Below are positions 60,883 through 64,000 of a stretch of DNA of 64,000 nt, piece after piece. Every line of letters starts with the position of its first letter. The stretch's first letter is position 1. This DNA is from Pararhizobium sp. (GTDB taxonomy: Bacteria > Pseudomonadota > Alphaproteobacteria > Rhizobiales > Rhizobiaceae), in NCBI GenBank assembly GCA_017794825.1, contig CP051237.1:4916501-4980500 (forward strand), read 5' to 3'. Under the pieces are notes generated by a model. The model was given only the letters and a program-made list of their open reading frames with translations. It was not told the origin of the DNA and made no database searches. Made by a program: the position numbers and the translations under genes.

Positions 60883-61098
60883 TTGAAGCCGGAAGAACTG
60901 CGCAAACTGGATTCCTATTTCAAACGCACATTCAATGCCCGGATGTCGGTTCGAAAGCGTCCCAACAAGGACGATTCGGCGGAAGTCTATGTCGGAGACG
61001 AGTTTCTCGGTGTGCTGTTCCGCGACGACGACGACGAAGACGATCTTTCATACAATTTCACGATGGCCATTCTCGAGATCGACCTCGACGATCACTGA
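60883..61098 (+). CDS. DUF3126 family protein
   Basis: A 71-residue DUF3126 protein: LKPEELRKLDSYFKRTFN, then DDSAEVYVGDEFLGVLFRDDDDEDD and LSYNFTMAILEIDLDD, strongly acidic in the middle. The family is small, conserved across Hyphomicrobiales and uncharacterised. I chose the TTG at 60883, which matches the usual N-terminus and follows GGAG by 6 bp; the GTG at 60850 would add 11 residues not seen in relatives. It is convergent with the next gene. Confidence 0.85.
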   Translation: MKPEELRKLDSYFKRTFNARMSVRKRPNKDDSAEVYVGDEFLGVLFRDDDDEDDLSYNFTMAILEIDLDDH

Positions 61099-61107
61099 GT
61101 CCGGAAG

Positions 61108-61869
61108 TTATGGGGTCAGGCGCTGCGTGCGGGGAGCGCGGGCGGTGACGATCGCCGAGGACACGTAGAAATTTATTGCCTGGTCCAGGGCTTTCCATTG
61201 CGGCAGAAGGTCTTCGCTGAAGCGGTACATCATGCTCAGGCCTTTTCCGGTATGGACATCGCGCATGCAGGTTCGCGACTCGCCTGGCAGATCCGATGGA
61301 TCGATGCATCTGGCGACGAATGGATGGGCGGTGTTCGTCTCCACGTAGAGATACTCGCCGGCGTATCGGCTGGACTTGTCGAAGGCGAACCGGGTCAGGC
61401 CATTGTCCAGCGTCTGGCCGCGTCGTTCTACAAGCCGGCTGTATACGGGCGCGAACCGCTCTGACATGTCGAGCGGCATTTCCTGCCGGCTCAGCGTTAT
61501 GAACACGATATCCTGAGAGCCGTCGATACCGTTGAACAGATCCTTGTTTTCTTCACTGTATCCCTCAAGGCTTGGCCAAAGCATGTAGAGGTCCACCCGG
61601 TTCGCGTCGCCATCACTTCGTTGCTCTTCGAAGCGGAGCATATTGTCCGCGATGCGCAGCGTATTATCGCCAATGGTGATGGTCCGGATGGTCGGATCGG
61701 AACTGAAGCCGCTGGTCACGATGGTGTCGCCATACCAGTGTCCGGCAATATTAAGCAGCGCTGTCAGCAGCATCAGGGACGCGGCGACGGCAGCGGTTTT
61801 CCAGATGAACGCCTGCGAAATCAGGGGGCGCGAGTCGGTCGCCGGATTTGCCGATTGCGGGGAGGCCAT
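61108..61869 (-). CDS. membrane-anchored hypothetical protein
   Basis: A 253-residue protein with one N-terminal transmembrane helix (about 23-42) and a large periplasmic part with no recognised domain. The periplasmic segment includes NRVDLYMLWPSLEGYSEENKDLF, FITLSRQEMPLDMSERF and a Cys pair (FVARCIDPSD and ESRTCMRDV) about 12 residues apart, likely a disulfide. The ATG at 61869 was preferred over an upstream ATG 11 codons earlier because it follows CAGGAATT at better spacing and gives a cleaner N-terminus. Function unknown. Confidence 0.72.
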   Translation of the reverse strand: MASPQSANPATDSRPLISQAFIWKTAAVAASLMLLTALLNIAGHWYGDTIVTSGFSSDPTIRTITIGDNTLRIADNMLRFEEQRSDGDANRVDLYMLWPSLEGYSEENKDLFNGIDGSQDIVFITLSRQEMPLDMSERFAPVYSRLVERRGQTLDNGLTRFAFDKSSRYAGEYLYVETNTAHPFVARCIDPSDLPGESRTCMRDVHTGKGLSMMYRFSEDLLPQWKALDQAINFYVSSAIVTARAPRTQRLTP

Positions 61870-62050
61870 CAAATGGAATTCCTGTGCGGGAAACGCCCGC
61901 ATTTCTGGATCAGGTTATTTTGCACGCGATCTTCGCCAATTGTGGTTAAGACCTCGTAAACCGGCGCAATTCCCGCGCGCCTGCGCATTGTCATTTTCGC
62001 GGTAGCTGCTATGCGAGGATGGAATTGAGAGGATACCTGGAGGATATGAC

Positions 62051-62578
62051 ATGGCGCTTTACAGGCTCGGCGACGAAAGCCCCAACCTGCCGGAAGGCTT
62101 TTACTGGGTTGCGGAAAGCGCGTCCGTTATCGGCAAGGTGAATATTGGCGAGGATGTCGGTATCTGGTTCGGGGCGGTTCTGCGCGGGGACAATGAGGCG
62201 ATAACCATCGGCAAGGGCTCCAACATCCAGGAAAACTGCGTCATGCATACGGACATGGGTTTTCCGCTTGTTATTGGCGAGGGCTGCACCATCGGTCACA
62301 AGGCGATGCTGCATGGCTGCACGATCGGCGACAATAGCCTGGTCGGCATGGGCGCGATCGTGCTCAACGGAGCGAAGATCGGCAGGAATTGCCTGATTGG
62401 AGCTGGCGCCCTTGTGACCGAAGGCAAGGAAATACCTGATAATAGCCTGGTAGTGGGTTCGCCCGCGAAACCGGTTCGTGAACTCGACGACAAGGCGGTC
62501 GCCATGCTGCAATCGTCGTCAAGGCACTACATCGAGAATGCGAGGCGGTTCGCGGCTGGTCTCGAGAAGATTTCCTGA
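62051..62578 (+). CDS. gamma-carbonic anhydrase family protein
   Basis: A 175-residue left-handed beta-helix hexapeptide protein of the gamma-class carbonic anhydrase family (CamH/YrdA type): [29 protein letters not shown], then [10 protein letters not shown], giving the three zinc-ligand histidines, and [12 protein letters not shown] near the end. Some family members hydrate CO2 and others are inactive; the sequence cannot tell. ATG at 62051 behind CTGGAGGAT. It appears monocistronic. Confidence 0.9.
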   Translation: MALYRLGDESPNLPEGFYWVAESASVIGKVNIGEDVGIWFGAVLRGDNEAITIGKGSNIQENCVMHTDMGFPLVIGEGCTIGHKAMLHGCTIGDNSLVGMGAIVLNGAKIGRNCLIGAGALVTEGKEIPDNSLVVGSPAKPVRELDDKAVAMLQSSSRHYIENARRFAAGLEKIS

Positions 62579-62592
62579 AGCCGGAAAAGGGA

Positions 62593-62618
62593 GAGCCGCC
62601 CCTGGGGAGGGACGGCTC
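62593..62618. terminator. hairpin between gamma-carbonic anhydrase gene and convergent gene
   Basis: GAGCCG (62593-62598) and CGGCTC (62613-62618) pair as the base of an imperfect G+C-rich stem, about 15 bp after the stop of the gamma-carbonic anhydrase gene. No T-run follows, so this is a position-based guess. Confidence 0.35.
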
Positions 62619-62684
62619 ACAGGCCTGGTCTGAGACGGGAAGGGTGGGGACCGACCGAGGCCTGAATTCCGATGGCGCGCCGTG

Positions 62685-63287
62685 CTATTTGCGGATGCTT
62701 CCAACAGTTGTCGTGCGGCTGTCCTGCAGCTTCGTCCATCTTCCGGTATTGACCGAGGATTGGCGCTTCAAAAACGTGTAATCGGTTTGCGACCAGAGCA
62801 GGACTTCGTCGTGCATGTTGTCGAGAATGAAGTCTCCATGGTCGGTTCGCACAGTCAGGACGGCGTGTCCCGATCCGTCGGTCTGGCGGACAATGGTGAT
62901 CAGAAGATCGGAAGCCCTGAAGCCCGTCTGCAAAAGCAGCTTCTGTTTCAGGAGCACGTAATCCTCGCAATCGCCGACAGTCTTGGGGTAGGCCCAGAAC
63001 TCTTCGACGCCGAAAACATCCTGATCGGTCATCGGGATGATATCGCGGTTGACCCTTGCATTTATGCTGACCATCCGGTCCCATGCGGCCCTGTTCAGTT
63101 TCATGGGTCCGCTGTCAGCCATTCTGAAGTTGCATTCTGACGGATAAATCTTGCAGAAATTGTAGTGGCCAATCGGCTGGCTGGTCCCCCCGAGCGTCTC
63201 CATGTTGGGCGAGAAGCCCATCGCGGGGCCCGTCAGCCAGACCATGGCGAGCATGAATATGCCGCCAATGCACAGTGTGGATTTCAT
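62685..63287 (-). CDS. transglutaminase-like cysteine peptidase (BTLCP)
   Basis: A 200-residue exported protein of the bacterial transglutaminase-like cysteine proteinase family (DUF920). Signal peptide about 1-24 (STLCIGGIFMLAMVWLTGPAMG). The catalytic triad is visible: Cys in TVGDCEDYVLLK (about 107), His in GSGHAVLTV and Asp in FILDNMHDEVL. A LapG-like relative cleaves surface adhesins in pseudomonads; whether this protein does so is unknown, as no LapD gene is present. ATG at 63287 behind GAGAGGGAC. Confidence 0.88.
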   Translation of the reverse strand: MKSTLCIGGIFMLAMVWLTGPAMGFSPNMETLGGTSQPIGHYNFCKIYPSECNFRMADSGPMKLNRAAWDRMVSINARVNRDIIPMTDQDVFGVEEFWAYPKTVGDCEDYVLLKQKLLLQTGFRASDLLITIVRQTDGSGHAVLTVRTDHGDFILDNMHDEVLLWSQTDYTFLKRQSSVNTGRWTKLQDSRTTTVGSIRK

Positions 63288-63568
63288 GATGCGTCCCTCT
63301 CCATCTTGAGGAAAGCATCTCACATCTGATTTTAGATACCGGAAATTATCGCAATAAAAACAAAGGCTAATTCGGAATAAATGAAATTAAAATTCTACCG
63401 AAGGAGGTAACTGGCGGGAAACTGAAAGATGAGGTTTCTTGACTATCCGTGTTGTTGAAAGGCGGCGGCTCGCGACACCAGACGCTATGCGGAACAGGAA
63501 AGCGCATGCGCAAGCGGACATGCGTGTTTCGTGTATTGCCCGTCGATCCGGATATTCTGTCCGGGACG

Positions 63569-64000
63569 TCAGATATAATTTTCCAGGGCTTCCGGCGGCT
63601 GAATGGTTGCGAATTCGATAGCGATGCCGTCATCGAAATGACGCACGACCCGGCCGCGCATATTTCCGAGAATAACATGCGAACCGAGCGCGGGCCTGGC
63701 TTCGATTTCGATTGCGGCGCCGGACATCGAAAGATCCACGATCCGGCAGGGATAGGTGTCGCCGTCGGCGAGTTTGACTTCCGCATTCGGGTCGCGCGGC
63801 ACAATCCGTTCATGCCGCCGGTCCTCGACCACGCCCATTTCGTTGCGGTTGGCGAACCAGTTCAACTGAGCCGCGAGCTTTTGGCGCTTTCGTTCGGTCG
63901 CCTTGATCCTGATTCGGAATCCGTCTTCCGTCAGGCCGGATGTCTTTCCTTCGACGCGCCCGATGTGATCGACATAGGCGATGATGCGTTCCTGGTTCTG
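63569..64000 (-). CDS. PilZ domain protein, N-terminus beyond the window edge
   Basis: The frame is open to the last base of the window, so at least 143 residues belong to this gene and its start lies to the right. It reads through GERIIAYVDHIGRVEG-like text and RIRIKATERKRQKLAAQLNW into a PilZ domain with the c-di-GMP motifs RRHERIV (RxxxR) and DLSMSGAAIE (DxSxxG). A TTG at 63865 inside it is not the true start. The preceding visible half resembles a first, divergent PilZ-like domain, so this is probably a two-domain c-di-GMP receptor. Stop at 63569. Confidence 0.85.
   Translation of the reverse strand, partial: QNQERIIAYVDHIGRVEGKTSGLTEDGFRIRIKATERKRQKLAAQLNWFANRNEMGVVEDRRHERIVPRDPNAEVKLADGDTYPCRIVDLSMSGAAIEIEARPALGSHVILGNMRGRVVRHFDDGIAIEFATIQPPEALENYI

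Noticed and set aside
61108-61869. EpsI/exosortase-associated protein
   Set aside because: The single N-terminal helix and periplasmic domain are only superficially similar; the EpsI conserved residues are not visible.
63569-63865. Complete 98-residue PilZ protein starting at 63865
   Set aside because: The apparent start is an internal TTG; the same frame stays open and protein-like to base 64000.

Overview
This 64 kb window is chromosomal core DNA of an alphaproteobacterium of the order Hyphomicrobiales (Rhizobiales), most likely Rhizobiaceae or Phyllobacteriaceae of the Hoeflea/Agrobacterium/Mesorhizobium type. The evidence is the gene content: recA-alaS-icd, a full-length CckA, a DksA with a degenerate zinc finger, the AapJQMP general amino-acid ABC transporter, a DUF1476 (ATPase zeta-inhibitor) gene beside purC, purL-bolA-grxD, DUF3126, and a LexA-type GAAC motif at recA. 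G+C is high (about 60% by eye) with no large compositional islands except around 16.8-19.3 kb. The genus is an inference.

Layout. 0-4 kb: an exported protein, then a ycjX/ycjF-like pair and a SixA-type phosphatase, all on the minus strand. 4-9.5 kb: dksA, a FliO-domain protein, the cell-cycle kinase cckA and an OmpA-type lipoprotein. 9.5-12.7 kb: pseudouridine catabolism (psuK-psuG), a nitrilase-family amidohydrolase and a translationally coupled small lipoprotein. 12.7-20.6 kb: recA, alaS, an intergenic repeat block, a large exported protein of unknown function, and icd. 20.7-27.2 kb: alpha/beta hydrolase, trmJ-like methylase, murI, rpsD, ttcA, an inositol-monophosphatase-family gene and a Bcr/CflA-type exporter. 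27.3-38.3 kb: the purine region (purL, purQ, purS, purC, purB) with grxD, bolA and ytoQ, interrupted by a divergent tryptophan 2,3-dioxygenase gene. 38.3-41.2 kb: rpe, a P1-type peptidase and a lone branched-chain-amino-acid-type binding protein.

41.5-48 kb holds a tight six-gene run: flavin reductase, MoxR ATPase (CoxD type), VWA protein (CoxE type), a split XdhC, and a MoeA-like/MocA-like fusion. It is a maturation kit for xanthine/CO-dehydrogenase-type molybdenum hydroxylases without any structural subunit genes in the window, and it is followed by an FAD monooxygenase. 48-54 kb: metC and the aapJQMP operon, with a strong hairpin between aapJ and aapQ. 54-64 kb: a second FAD monooxygenase, a zinc-finger protein, two coupled alpha/beta hydrolases, pncB, an enoyl-CoA hydratase, cysE, DUF3126, a gamma-carbonic anhydrase, a transglutaminase-like cysteine peptidase, and a PilZ protein that runs off the right edge.

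I found no rRNA, tRNA, insertion sequence, prophage, CRISPR array or recognisable defence system. The items most worth a second look are the diverged 46-bp tandem repeats and the unknown 684-residue exported protein at 16.8-19.3 kb, and the orphan molybdenum-hydroxylase maturation cassette with an in-frame TAG between its two XdhC halves.
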